Shown here piece after piece: positions 1 to 8,368 of a stretch of 64,000 nucleotides of DNA; the first letter of the stretch is position 1; each line of letters begins with the position of its first letter. The DNA comes from Guptibacillus algicola. Its GTDB lineage: Bacteria; Bacillota; Bacilli; Bacillales; Guptibacillaceae. Made by a program: the position numbers and the translations under genes. A model generated the notes under the pieces. That model saw only the letters and a program-made list of their open reading frames with translations, had not been told where the DNA came from and searched no databases. The stretch covers positions 1 through 64,000 of the forward strand of contig NZ_JAIVAF010000001.1 in assembly GCF_020171805.1 (NCBI RefSeq), written 5' to 3'.

Positions 1-195
1 CTTTCCAATGAGGGAAAGTGGATTTATCGCATGAGAAAAGAGAAGGTTGAGCGTAGCTTCGCAGATTCAAAAGAACTGCATGGGCTGCGTTATTGTCGCT
101 TGCGTGGAAAACAAAAAGTGCGAGAACAAGCGTTACTGACCGCAGCCTGTCAGAATATGAAGAAGATTGCCCTTCACCTAGACCGGGTGAGCTAG
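1..195 (+). mobile_element. IS1182-type transposase, C-terminal end (partial)
   Basis: The open frame enters from the left edge and ends with TAG at 193-195, giving 64 residues. It contains [17 protein letters not shown] and [13 protein letters not shown], the typical C-terminal part of IS1182-family DDE transposases, where the final catalytic Glu lies in the VERxFADxKexHG motif. The closing stretch [15 protein letters not shown] is also family-like. The rest of the element lies outside the window, so it is not known whether the transposase is intact. A strong terminator overlaps the stop codon. Family assignment is from pattern recognition only. Confidence 0.85.
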
Positions 196-214
196 GTGAA
201 GGAGAGTTTTTTTT
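172..214 (+). terminator. Terminator of the transposase gene
   Basis: A perfect 10-bp inverted repeat (172-181 with 192-201) overlaps the transposase stop codon and is followed by a run of eight T. Confidence 0.8.
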
Positions 215-272
215 ATATTACTAACGTCAAATTTCGAAAACACATATCTCAAATTATAAACCAATAAAAAAT

Positions 273-305
273 GCCTGTAGAGGAACATGGGGTTCCTCTA
301 CAGGC
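273..305. repeat. 14-bp perfect inverted repeat
   Basis: Arms 273-286 and 292-305 are perfectly complementary with a 5-base loop. The repeat sits between the transposase terminator and the next hairpin. It could be part of the end of the insertion sequence or a second terminator stem; no T-run follows it directly. Confidence 0.6.
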
Positions 306-309
306 TGAA

Positions 310-335
310 AAGTCACCTACTCGGTGACTTTTTTG
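310..335. terminator. Terminator-like hairpin
   Basis: Arms AAGTCACC (310-317) and GGTGACTT (323-330) are followed on the plus strand by six T, and flanked on the other side by an A-run. It lies just past the stop of the minus-strand gene at 337, so it may act in both directions. Confidence 0.7.
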
Positions 336-336
336 T

Positions 337-891
337 TTACCTTTTCTTACCCTGTAATTCGGTTACACCCCATACCCTGTCATAAGCTTTGTATTGATTA
401 AGTGCAATATCTAAATCATGAAAGTAACGGTGTAGGCTTTTGACATGCTTCACATCCGGTTTCTCAAGATAGCGAAGCGCATGTTTCTTAATATCTTTTA
501 AATCTTTAACAAGATCCTTATTTTCTGCTTCTCGATCTATGTAGTAGTTAGAATGAAGTATAATTTCAATCGCTTTTTGACTTTGTTCGGTATCATTTAA
601 GTTATTGATTCCGCCGTAGCCAGCTGTATCGTTATAAAATTCGTGTATCTTTGAAATGAATTCTTTGACACTACCAAACTCAGGACTTGAAACGGCTTTT
701 GATTCTAATTCACGTAATTCTTCAGCTGACAAACTTTCATCACGCTCGATCGCTTCTCCTTCAGGTGTTGAAATAAAACTACCTTGGGTTGATTTCGTTT
801 CATTATCTAATGAAAAGATATAATATGCTGTTAAAGCAAGTGTTAAGATCGTTGCAACGCCAAGCCAGACCACCACCGTTTTTGTTTTCAT
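337..891 (-). CDS. One-helix membrane protein, paralogue of the protein at 1055-1534
   Basis: The product is about 184 residues. The ATG at 891 is chosen because an AAGGGGAA ribosome binding site lies just upstream; the upstream in-frame ATG lacks one. An N-terminal hydrophobic helix (about residues 8-24) is followed by a polar extracytoplasmic domain, so it is probably membrane-anchored and exported. The C-terminal region (motifs FYNDTAGYG, LHRYFHDLD and WGVTE) is clearly related to the neighbour at 1055-1534 (FYNRTTGYG, LHRYFHDLD, FGVTE), so the two arose by duplication. I do not recognise the family and give no function. It lies downstream of a MerR-like gene on the same strand, but a strong hairpin at 985-1022 separates it from its paralogue. 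Confidence 0.75.
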   Translation of the reverse strand: MKTKTVVVWLGVATILTLALTAYYIFSLDNETKSTQGSFISTPEGEAIERDESLSAEELRELESKAVSSPEFGSVKEFISKIHEFYNDTAGYGGINNLNDTEQSQKAIEIILHSNYYIDREAENKDLVKDLKDIKKHALRYLEKPDVKHVKSLHRYFHDLDIALNQYKAYDRVWGVTELQGKKR

Positions 892-984
892 AGATTCCCC
901 TTTCATGTGCCTTTTTAACTAGTTTATCCAACAAAAGGAAATCATTCAATCTTTACAAGTAAATTGGCCTTAACAATCAATTCG

Positions 985-1022
985 AAAAGCGATGTTTTAT
1001 CTACTACTAAAACATCGCTTTT
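985..1022. terminator. Terminator between the two paralogues
   Basis: A perfect 15-bp inverted repeat (985-999 with 1008-1022) has A-tract and T-tract ends, typical of an intrinsic terminator working on both strands. It should end the MerR-like/1055 transcript. Confidence 0.8.
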
Positions 1023-1054
1023 ACGCTACTAAGTGTAAGGTTTTTATTATCATA

Positions 1055-1534
1055 TTAGTTCCCACCGAATGTCTCGGTTACACCGAACGTGTCAGGGTGA
1101 TCGTAGCCGTTCATTGATTTGTCGAGATCATGAAAGTACCGATGCAGTAATCTTACATCTGCTTCGTCAAGGTCACTTGACGCGATCAACTTGATATCTT
1201 GAAGATCTACTTTAAGATCATGGTGTTCAACACCCTTATCAAGAAAAACATTAATATACGCAATAGCAGCTTCTGCTTGTTTTTCTTGAGCTTCCATTTC
1301 CACTCGCTCTATCATCCCGTAACCTGTCGTTCGATTATAGAATGCATGAAAATCTGAAACAAAATCTTCAACGTGTACATACTCAGCAGGAAACGTTGCG
1401 GCAGATACTTTTGTAGCCGTTGCCTTGGATCCCTCCATCTCGGTATGAAGGGAGAAGATATAAACATATAAAGCAGCGAAAGTAGCGGCAATGAGGAGAC
1501 TGATGATGGAAAACATGACCCTAGCATGTTCCAT
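1055..1534 (-). CDS. One-helix membrane protein, paralogue of the protein at 337-891
   Basis: The product is about 159 residues. The ATG at 1534 follows a GATAGGGGGA ribosome binding site and is preferred over the upstream start. A hydrophobic segment occupies about residues 6-28, followed by a helical polar domain with FYNRTTGYG, LHRYFHDLD and FGVTE, shared with the downstream paralogue. The stop codon of the MerR-like gene is only 30 bp upstream, so the two genes are probably cotranscribed. The role is unknown. Conservation of LHRYFHDLD in both copies suggests a functional surface rather than a decaying duplicate. Confidence 0.75.
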   Translation of the reverse strand: MEHARVMFSIISLLIAATFAALYVYIFSLHTEMEGSKATATKVSAATFPAEYVHVEDFVSDFHAFYNRTTGYGMIERVEMEAQEKQAEAAIAYINVFLDKGVEHHDLKVDLQDIKLIASSDLDEADVRLLHRYFHDLDKSMNGYDHPDTFGVTETFGGN

Positions 1535-1564
1535 TGATTTTCCCCCTATCAAGTTTCTACTGCT

Positions 1565-2386
1565 CTATCTAACGAAACCTAGCATATGTTTAATTTTGCC
1601 AACGCCCCACTTTGATTCAGTTTGTTCATTTCTCTTTACTGGACTCTCTTCACTTCGAAAACGATTCTGAACGATCGCCATCAACCGCTCTTCTCGCTCT
1701 GACATATGCGCTTCAGCTACTTTTCGTTCCTTCTCTACTTCTTGTTGATAGTATTCTCTTTCATCAACAGAAGCATCTGTTAAATCATCAATTTTCTTTC
1801 CGATCGCATTTAATTCTAACTGGTTCATTGACGCATGGGCATCAGAAGCGGTCGCAATTTCCTCATGGACGATCTCATGAATTTGATGAACGATATCTTT
1901 CTCCATTCGTTTAACCGTTTTATCCATCTTCAACAGCTGTTTTACTTCTTCTGACTCAACAAAGGATACGATCTTTGACAAAGATTCTTTGATCTCGCTC
2001 TGATCTTCATACGTTGTATAGACGATCGGTTCTTCCGCTTTGATTTCAGGTTCTATATCCGGTTGTAATTCTTCCTCCTCAAACTCATCTTCCTCTACTG
2101 CCTCATCGCTCTCTAATTCCTCCATCTCATCGATCGCTTTTTGTTCTTCAAGCTCTATGAGATGTTGTTCAAGTGCAAGGGAAATCGCTTCGTCATCCGT
2201 ATTGCTAGCTTTCATGTTCGTTATCAAATAAAGAATTTCTAAATCCCTGTCCGTATACGTTCGTGAGTTATTTTCATCACGTGGAATTTCAAGAAACTCA
2301 GCAAATTGATTCTCCCATTGTTTCAATGTATGTTTGGTCACTTTAAACAGGTCAGCAACACCAGAAATCATCAACTGATTATTCAT
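1565..2386 (-). CDS. MerR-like helix-turn-helix protein with coiled-coil tail (DUF3967 type)
   Basis: The product is 273 residues. The N-terminus (about residues 5-70: ISGVADLFKVTKHTLKQWE, then RTYTDRDLEIL) is a MerR-type winged helix. A very acidic linker follows (about 85-120), then a long coiled-coil segment (150-250). This layout is that of DUF3967/RacA-like proteins, which bind DNA through a MerR head and multimerise through the tail. A canonical GGAGG site precedes the ATG. There is no effector-binding domain, so a role in DNA organisation or in regulating its own operon is more likely than ligand-responsive activation. It leads an operon with the membrane protein at 1055-1534. Confidence 0.75.
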   Translation of the reverse strand: MNNQLMISGVADLFKVTKHTLKQWENQFAEFLEIPRDENNSRTYTDRDLEILYLITNMKASNTDDEAISLALEQHLIELEEQKAIDEMEELESDEAVEEDEFEEEELQPDIEPEIKAEEPIVYTTYEDQSEIKESLSKIVSFVESEEVKQLLKMDKTVKRMEKDIVHQIHEIVHEEIATASDAHASMNQLELNAIGKKIDDLTDASVDEREYYQQEVEKERKVAEAHMSEREERLMAIVQNRFRSEESPVKRNEQTESKWGVGKIKHMLGFVR

Positions 2387-2577
2387 TACTGCCAGTCCTC
2401 CCCAAATGTATTACAGTTCAATTCCATGCCTGTATATGGAATTTCCTGCAAGATGACAAAGGTTCTTAAAAACAGTCAGCGTTTCGCAAATAAGACAACG
2501 ATGCTCCATTTCAACACGGAAATTGTAACTTTTTAGCTTTACTAACGAAGGAGTGGAAGCTCTTTCAACAAATCACA

Positions 2578-2612
2578 TAAAAAAACGCCATCTCACAATT
2601 GGTGAAATGACG
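2578..2612 (-). terminator. Terminator of the sugar dehydrogenase gene
   Basis: An imperfect hairpin centred on AATTG (2597-2601) is followed on the minus strand by a run of T. It lies directly downstream of the gene ending at 2623. Confidence 0.7.
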
Positions 2613-2622
2613 ATATATGGTA

Positions 2623-3660
2623 CTAGTTTAGTTGAAACTCTATAAAACGATCATCCTCCTCACTTGCATCACCACGGCCATCAGTATTGTTTGTGATGAC
2701 ATAAAAGGCTTCATCTTGAAAATACAATGCTCTCAACCTTCCAAATCCACTGAGTAATGATTCAGAGTTCATTTCATCAAGAGAAAAAGAACGAACTTCA
2801 TTTCCTCGAAGGGTTGCAGCGTAAAGTGTTTGACCCTTTATAACAATCCCAGAAGGTGCCCATGTGTCATTGCTGGAGTGATAGATTGGAGGTACCATTC
2901 CTTTCTTTTCTTGATCCCCTTCAATGATCGGCCAGCCGTAATTTTCACCACCTATTATTTTGTTAATTTCATCATGAGCGGAATCTCCATGTTCTGACGA
3001 ATAAAGCTGCCCTTCTTTGTCCCAGGCAATCCCTTGAGGGTTTCTGTGACCATAGGAGTAAACATACGAGTTGTCGATCGGGTTATCATCAGGGATTGAA
3101 CCGTCTTGATTTAGTCTAAGTATTTTCCCTGCAAGGCTTGATTTGTCTTGAGCAAGATCAGGATCGGTAGCATCGCCAGTGGTAATATAAAGCTTCTTAT
3201 CGGGACCAATTTTGACCCTCCCCCCATTATGATAAAGCGATCCGGGTATGCTGCTAATGATTTCGTCTGTTTCTTTCCAACCGTTTTCCGTTCTCGTTGC
3301 CTCAATCACTCTATTAAACGTTTCTCCATTTTCTTCATACGTGTGATACATAAACGCTTTTCTTGAATCTGAGAAATCTGGATAGAGCTCTAAACCGAGT
3401 AGTCCACCTTCTCCTTTTGTTAGTAGTGGTTTCTCAAGCACGACCTTCTCGCGCTCGATCGCGCCGTCTTCATAGGTGGCAATCGTTCCTTCTCTTTCTG
3501 TCATGTAAAACGTTTCGCCTGATTTAACAATTTCCCATGGAATCTTTAGGTTTTCACCAATCACGTTAGTTTCTTGCCCTTCACTTGCAGGTTTATCACG
3601 ATCATTAGGTGAAGCGCATGCCGTAATAAAAAGTAACGTTAAAAGCATTACCATTCTCAT
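2623..3660 (-). CDS. PQQ-dependent sugar dehydrogenase-like lipoprotein
   Basis: The product is 345 residues. A lipoprotein signal (hydrophobic run ending in FITAC, Cys about residue 15) anchors it outside the cell membrane. The body is the glucose/sorbosone dehydrogenase beta-propeller family, with GGLLGLELYPDF, HNGGRVKIGPD, LYITTGDATD, GKILRLNQDG, YGHRNPQG, EHGDSAHDEIN and GENYGWP. Members oxidise aldose sugars with PQQ as cofactor, but many Gram-positive homologues have no proven substrate or cofactor. The ATG at 3660 is chosen for its AAGGAG site 8 bases upstream. It appears monocistronic with its own terminator. Confidence 0.9.
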   Translation of the reverse strand: MRMVMLLTLLFITACASPNDRDKPASEGQETNVIGENLKIPWEIVKSGETFYMTEREGTIATYEDGAIEREKVVLEKPLLTKGEGGLLGLELYPDFSDSRKAFMYHTYEENGETFNRVIEATRTENGWKETDEIISSIPGSLYHNGGRVKIGPDKKLYITTGDATDPDLAQDKSSLAGKILRLNQDGSIPDDNPIDNSYVYSYGHRNPQGIAWDKEGQLYSSEHGDSAHDEINKIIGGENYGWPIIEGDQEKKGMVPPIYHSSNDTWAPSGIVIKGQTLYAATLRGNEVRSFSLDEMNSESLLSGFGRLRALYFQDEAFYVITNNTDGRGDASEEDDRFIEFQLN

Positions 3661-3756
3661 CACTACCACTCCTTTTATCTATAAGCGTCGAAAGAATAAA
3701 ATCCTATGTACCTTTACCCTTTCTTCTAGACCAATATTTCTAACCCTTTTATAAAG

Positions 3757-3785
3757 CAAAAAGAAAGCACAGCTCAGCGCTGTGC
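3757..3785 (-). terminator. Terminator of the FAD oxidoreductase gene
   Basis: The hairpin GCACAGC/GCTGTGC (3767-3773 with 3779-3785) is followed on the minus strand by a T-rich run, immediately after the stop codon at 3787. Confidence 0.75.
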
Positions 3786-3786
3786 C

Positions 3787-4908
3787 TTACTCTACTTTCT
3801 TAATTGCCTCAGATAAATCGTAATCGAGAGGAGAAAGCTCTGTTTCTTCTCCCATCGCCATTCTAGCAAGCTCTAGACCAAGATAAGGTCCAACGGTTAA
3901 CCCTGAAGCACCTAAACCATTTGCAGCTAGTAAACGCGAAGTGCCTGGCACTTCTCCAAAAACAGGAAGAAAGCCTGGTGTGAATGGACGAAAGCCTACC
4001 TTCGTCTCTACCATCGTACTGTTAGCGAGACCTGGAGCTACTTCTAGCGCTTTACTAAAGATTTCATGTAACCCTCCCGCAGTTACTCTCTTATCGAAGC
4101 CAACATCGTTTTCGTGCGTTGCACCAACAACGACTCTCCCATCATCAAAACTTAATAAATATTGATCGTTAGGAGGCATAACAACAGGCCATTCACTTGT
4201 ATCTTCTTGAACATCGAGATGGACGATTTGAGCCTTTTGTGATGAAACGTGAAACTCTAACCCGAGTGGTTCAAATAATTCATTCGCCCACGCTCCAGCA
4301 GTGACGATTACTTTATCTGCTTTGATCTGCTCTCCAGCAAGGTTTACGCCAGTCACTTCACTTTCTGAATGCACTAACTCTGCCTCGCCTGTTCGAATTT
4401 CTGCACCATTCTTCTTCGCAACACGAAGTAAGGCCTTTCTTAGCGCTGAACCATTTATTCTTGCTGCGCCGCTTACATGCACCGACTGATATTCATCAGA
4501 AAGAGGAGGAAACATCGCTTTCGTTTCTTCAGTAGTTAATTTCTTGATCTCCCCTATTTCAGGAGCATCCTCTCGTCTTTCTAGAGCTCGTTCAATCATC
4601 TTATCAAGCTTTTTCTCATCCGTATGAAGACTGATTGCCCCAACTTTTTTGTAGCCGGTTTCCGTTTCACCCTCTGATGTTAACCCTTCGATCAGTTCTG
4701 GGTAGTATTTCGCTCCGCCCTTCGCAAGCCTATACCATACTTTATTCCTTCGTTGCGATAGCCACGGACATACAATACCAGCTGCTGCATCTGTTGCTTG
4801 TCCTTCATCTTCTCGATCGATGATTGTCACCTTTGCACCTTCTTTTGCAAGATGGTAGGCGGTTGAAGCACCTAGAATTCCTGCACCAATAACTATATAT
4901 GACTTCAT
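3787..4908 (-). CDS. FAD-dependent amino-acid oxidase/dehydrogenase (DadA/ThiO-like)
   Basis: The product is 373 residues when started at the ATG at 4908, which is preceded by AAGGTG; the longer frame adds 22 residues without a better site. The N-terminal GAGILGASTAYHLA is a GxGxxG dinucleotide-binding motif, followed by the acidic ribose-binding end of the second strand (VTIIDRE). The C-terminal KVGFRPFTPGFLPVFGEVPG and the late glycine-rich GLGASGLTVGPYLG are the family's FAD-closing motifs. It probably oxidises a D-amino acid or glycine/sarcosine-type amine in the cytoplasm. Nothing nearby makes thiamine, so a ThiO role is not supported by context. Confidence 0.85.
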   Translation of the reverse strand: MKSYIVIGAGILGASTAYHLAKEGAKVTIIDREDEGQATDAAAGIVCPWLSQRRNKVWYRLAKGGAKYYPELIEGLTSEGETETGYKKVGAISLHTDEKKLDKMIERALERREDAPEIGEIKKLTTEETKAMFPPLSDEYQSVHVSGAARINGSALRKALLRVAKKNGAEIRTGEAELVHSESEVTGVNLAGEQIKADKVIVTAGAWANELFEPLGLEFHVSSQKAQIVHLDVQEDTSEWPVVMPPNDQYLLSFDDGRVVVGATHENDVGFDKRVTAGGLHEIFSKALEVAPGLANSTMVETKVGFRPFTPGFLPVFGEVPGTSRLLAANGLGASGLTVGPYLGLELARMAMGEETELSPLDYDLSEAIKKVE

Positions 4909-5070
4909 TGTGAACACCTTTTCGTTTAAAGTATTTACTATCGCTATTCTACAGAATTGAGTCGTATCACTCAATCTTGCTCTTTTTGAAAAACCTAACG
5001 GCGTACCATTTCATGATTTTCTTTCCCCTATGTTAAACTAGTGCCATTACAGTAAAAGGGGTTATCTATA

Positions 5071-5496
5071 TTGAATAAGCAGCTTGATCATATAGGAATT
5101 GCAGTGAGACGCCTTGATGAAAGCATAACATTTTATACAACGATTCTAGGCGGTAAACTCTTCGATCGTTATCGAAGCGAAGCACAAGGTGTTGAAAGTG
5201 AGATCGCTGTAATCGATATAAACAACAGTCGAGTCGAACTCTTAATGCCTACAAATAATACAACCTCCCCAATCGCTAGATTCATGAAACAAAAAGGGAA
5301 GGGTGTCCATCATATCGCATATCGAGTGGAGAATCTTGATGACGCTTTGGAAGAATTGAAAACACAAAACATTCGAATCATGGAGGAAACCCTCCGAATA
5401 AATAAGCACGGAAGAAGATTAGTCTATTTAAATCCCGCTGACACTGAAGGTACAATTATCGAATATTGCGATTATCCGATACATATACCAAGGTAA
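5071..5496 (+). CDS. VOC-family protein, methylmalonyl-CoA epimerase-like
   Basis: The product is 141 residues, starting at TTG (5071) with AAAAGGGG about 9 bases upstream. It is a single glyoxalase-fold unit of two beta-alpha-beta3 modules. DHIGIAVRRLDESITFY opens the first module, and GVHHIAYRVENLDDALEEL opens the second. His in DHIG, Glu in RVELLMP, His in VHHIAY and the C-terminal Glu in TIIEY are in the places of the metal ligands of methylmalonyl-CoA epimerase. The mutase genes are not in the window, so the substrate is inferred from sequence only. It converges on the MurE-like gene through a shared terminator. Confidence 0.8.
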   Translation: MNKQLDHIGIAVRRLDESITFYTTILGGKLFDRYRSEAQGVESEIAVIDINNSRVELLMPTNNTTSPIARFMKQKGKGVHHIAYRVENLDDALEELKTQNIRIMEETLRINKHGRRLVYLNPADTEGTIIEYCDYPIHIPR

Positions 5497-5532
5497 TCGA
5501 AAAAACGGTCAGTGTGAGTAGCCATTGATATA

Positions 5533-5569
5533 AAAACAGTTCGCGCAGTAATCGTGCGCGAACTGTTTT
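5533..5569. terminator. Bidirectional terminator
   Basis: A perfect 15-bp inverted repeat (5533-5547 with 5555-5569) with an A-tract at one end and a T-tract at the other lies between two converging genes. Confidence 0.85.
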
Positions 5570-5577
5570 CATTAGTA

Positions 5578-7035
5578 TTACTCTTCAGCGTTAGTAAAAT
5601 AAATGGCTGCCTCTTCATCACTGTTAGCGGGATAATGATAGTGTTGCTGGTACTTCTCATGCCCTTTACCCGTGATGATAATGCAATCTCCGGTTTCAGC
5701 AATCTTTATAGCTTCCTCAATAGCCAATGTACGATCCGTGATCACCTTACCTTTATCATTCCCATACTGTTCTTGAAAGCTGACCAAAGTATTTTTCATT
5801 TCCTCGGGCGAAACGGAGTTCAAATCATCATAAGTGAGTATATAATAATCACTCATTTCAGATGAAATCGATACCATATCCCTTCTTTTGGAAGGATCTC
5901 GATCTCCTCTGAAACCAAATACATGGATAATTTTCCCATCACACATTTCTCTTGCTGTATTCAAGGAACTTATCAGGGCATGCGGCGTATGTGCATAGTC
6001 AACAACAAGAGTAGCACCATTATTTAATTTAGTAAGGCTGAACCGCCCCTCGACTCCCTTAAAGCGCTCAATCGAGGATATAGCACCATTCGAATCCACT
6101 CCGACTTGTTTTGCGGTTCCATACGCCATAGCAATGTTATACATGTTATGGATTCCATAAATAGATGGGGTAATTGAAATACTTTCGGATTTTTCTTTTA
6201 ATAGTAGACTTGGTGGGTTAGAAGTATAGCTTGTCAGTTTCACATCGCTATTCTCATTTTCACCAATACCTATGGTGTGAATATCTTCAGCCTTAAGCTG
6301 GTTTGCCAATTTCTCGCCCCACTCATCATCCGTGTTAATGACAGCTTTCCCGTCATCTTTTAGCATCTCAAACAGTTTCCTTTTGGCCTGAAAATATTCT
6401 TCCATTGAACCATGATAATCTAAATGATCGTGCGACAGATTGGTGAACAGTGCATAATCGAAAGAAACCCCATCAACTCTATGCTGTGTTAAGGCGTGAG
6501 AAGATACTTCGATGACTACCGCTTCATCTTTACTTTCAGCTAAAAGTCTGTTGATTTCTACTAAGTTTGGAGTGGTATTGACCGTAGGATAAACCTCACC
6601 ATTAATTATGTTTTTTGTGGTACCGAAAAAAGCACAGGAAAAACCATTATCATCTAAAATTTGTTTGATCAGATAGCTTGTACTCGTCTTTCCGTTAGTT
6701 CCTGTAACGCCGATAAGAATTTTATCATGAGTAGGAAAGTTATAAAAATGATTACTTACTAAACTTAAAGCACTTCGACTATTTTTAACTTGAAAATAAG
6801 GAACAGATAAATTAGCGATCTTTTTTTCACCAATAACAGCACACGCTCCATTTTCGATCGCCTGCTCTATATAACGATGTCCATCTTGTTGATAACCGTT
6901 TATCGCAAAAAATAAATAACCTTCCTTGATTTCTTGTGAGTTAGAAGTAATACCTTTTATCACGGTATTAGGATGTACACTATTACTTACAGGTTCCATA
7001 ACCTCAAGGATGTCGACTAATTCGTGAAGTTCCAT
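5578..7035 (-). CDS. MurE-like Mur ligase (UDP-MurNAc-tripeptide synthase family)
   Basis: The product is 485 residues. All three Mur ligase domains are present: the N-terminal UDP-binding domain, the ATPase domain with GVTGTNGKTS (about 109-118), and the C-terminal domain with DYAHTPHAL and GDRDPSKRR. The lysine in YFQAKRKLF (about 218) corresponds to the carbamoylated lysine. The amino-acid-selecting motif, DNPR in diaminopimelate-adding MurE, reads DDLN here (about 403-406), closer to the D(D/N)P(N/A) motif of lysine-adding enzymes. A second MurE-like gene lies at 53392. Neither sits in a cell-wall (dcw) cluster, so this is likely an accessory ligase acting in the cytoplasm on a modified or different substrate. 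Confidence 0.85.
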   Translation of the reverse strand: MELHELVDILEVMEPVSNSVHPNTVIKGITSNSQEIKEGYLFFAINGYQQDGHRYIEQAIENGACAVIGEKKIANLSVPYFQVKNSRSALSLVSNHFYNFPTHDKILIGVTGTNGKTSTSYLIKQILDDNGFSCAFFGTTKNIINGEVYPTVNTTPNLVEINRLLAESKDEAVVIEVSSHALTQHRVDGVSFDYALFTNLSHDHLDYHGSMEEYFQAKRKLFEMLKDDGKAVINTDDEWGEKLANQLKAEDIHTIGIGENENSDVKLTSYTSNPPSLLLKEKSESISITPSIYGIHNMYNIAMAYGTAKQVGVDSNGAISSIERFKGVEGRFSLTKLNNGATLVVDYAHTPHALISSLNTAREMCDGKIIHVFGFRGDRDPSKRRDMVSISSEMSDYYILTYDDLNSVSPEEMKNTLVSFQEQYGNDKGKVITDRTLAIEEAIKIAETGDCIIITGKGHEKYQQHYHYPANSDEEAAIYFTNAEE

Positions 7036-7410
7036 GTTTGTTCTCCTTTAATAAAATGATCTTTAGTATCTTAAAAATATTTCAGTTTAATTTAAGAGAA
7101 AGTTATAGAAAAACTCTTAGCGTAATAGCCATATCTTAAACGTAATATGTATGTAGGTTGCGTTATGTGATGGTTACACCCACTAAAATAGGAGCAATCG
7201 TAGCAAATCTACACGCTATCATATAAGAAAACATTTCGATACTAACCGAATTTTGATGGGCGGCAAAAGTATAGGAGTTTTAATTTAACTACTTAAACTA
7301 AATTTCAACAATTGCCTAATCGCATGACTAAGGAAGAGTCTGAGTATCACCATTCCCACTTAGAATACAACTTAAAACAAGCATGATCAAAACGAGTTTT
7401 GTTAGTTTAG
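7036..7410. other. Intergenic region without a recognisable gene
   Basis: This 375-bp AT-rich stretch separates the MurE-like gene from the small membrane gene at 7411. It must contain the promoter of the MurE-like gene on the minus strand. I see no open frame with a ribosome binding site, no clear terminator for the 7411 gene, and no known riboswitch. Confidence 0.4.
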
Positions 7411-7725
7411 CTACTTCACTCCTGATAAGCGATTTAGAGCTACTACATTTAATACAATCGTGACGATGATTAGAACCGCTGAAGCAAGTGCAACAGCATA
7501 CATTGTGTCAGTTAAAGCCCCGAAATCTTCGACTACAACCTTATGATTAGTATAAAAAATCTGGAAACAAAGCGAAAAACCACAGGCGCTGAAGCTGCTA
7601 ATAGACATAACTACCCATTTCTTATATTTCAGTTTATCTTCTCTCGCTAAAGTAACAATGGGTAAGACCCAAGCAATTAGTCCAAGCACTAGACTACCAA
7701 TATTAAGCCAACCATAATCGATCAC
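7411..7725 (-). CDS. Small integral membrane protein, unknown function
   Basis: The product is 104 residues when started at the GTG at 7725, which has AGGAGG seven bases upstream; the longer ATG frame would bury that site. Three hydrophobic segments are visible (about residues 8-25, 40-60 and 75-97), with positive charges between the first and second. It has no recognised family motif. It is flanked by decayed sequence and behaves like an isolated accessory gene. Confidence 0.6.
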   Translation of the reverse strand: MIDYGWLNIGSLVLGLIAWVLPIVTLAREDKLKYKKWVVMSISSFSACGFSLCFQIFYTNHKVVVEDFGALTDTMYAVALASAVLIIVTIVLNVVALNRLSGVK

Positions 7726-7878
7726 GTTCAATCCTCCTAATGTCATTAACCTGCATTTAATTTAATTACTCAGTAAGTCGAGTAATCCTTGCTAGATTAA
7801 CGCTCACGTTGGGTGAAGGTTAATTCAGAAAGATGTTAATCAGACAAGAGAATCCTCATTAGAAAATAGCCTGTCTTT

Positions 7879-8094
7879 TTACTTCTTATATTTTTTCTCA
7901 GTATGGAACCAAGTACCTGTCCCAAAAAGAATACCGAACAAAAGTGAAGTCATGATATACTCTGAGAGATTTTTAATCTCTTAATAAAGAATTAGATCTA
8001 AAACCATATTAACAAACAAAAAAACTGTCCCACCTATGAAAACCCCTTGTAAGAGTAAATATTTCCACTTACCTTTTTTCTGGTATTGTTCCAT
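7879..8094 (-). pseudogene. Small membrane protein gene with one in-frame stop
   Basis: Reading the minus strand from ATG at 8094 gives 71 codons to TAA at 7879-7881, interrupted only by a single TAA at codon 38 (7981-7983). Both halves are protein-like: the first has KWKYLLLQGVF and a hydrophobic run ending FLFVNMVLDLILY, the second SEYIMTSLLFGILFGTGTWF and a lysine-rich tail. Together they look like a two-helix membrane protein of about 71 residues. One point mutation from a sense codon would explain the break. An alternative is two separate very short genes, but no ribosome binding site is evident for the second half. Confidence 0.55.
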
Positions 8095-8195
8095 TTACTC
8101 ATAAAGTTATCTTCTCTAGTAATAATAAACACGCCTTTGTTAAATATCATTCATACTCAAGGATAAAAATTCTTCAAGCTTAATTTCACATCACC

Positions 8196-8280
8196 TTACC
8201 AATTATTTTCAAATCCCAGTAACTAACTCAATCTCTATTTCATATAAAAAGGGAGCTTACTATAATTGAGGATAAGCTTA
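8196..8280 (-). repeat. Palindromic spacer repeat, subfamily 2 (copy 1)
   Basis: The plus strand reads TACCAATTATTTTCAAAT, then ACTCAATCTCTATTTCAT, an A-run, GGGAGCTTA and GGATAAGCTTA. The same order recurs at 25090, 30811 and 46645. The A-run lies on the left, so as RNA it would be a terminator on the minus strand. Confidence 0.65.
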
Positions 8281-8368
8281 TAACCTAATTGTATTGAAAA
8301 TACTGCATATAAGTGATGATTGATTTATAATAACAGTGACGAACTTATTAATATAGGAGGAGAGATGA

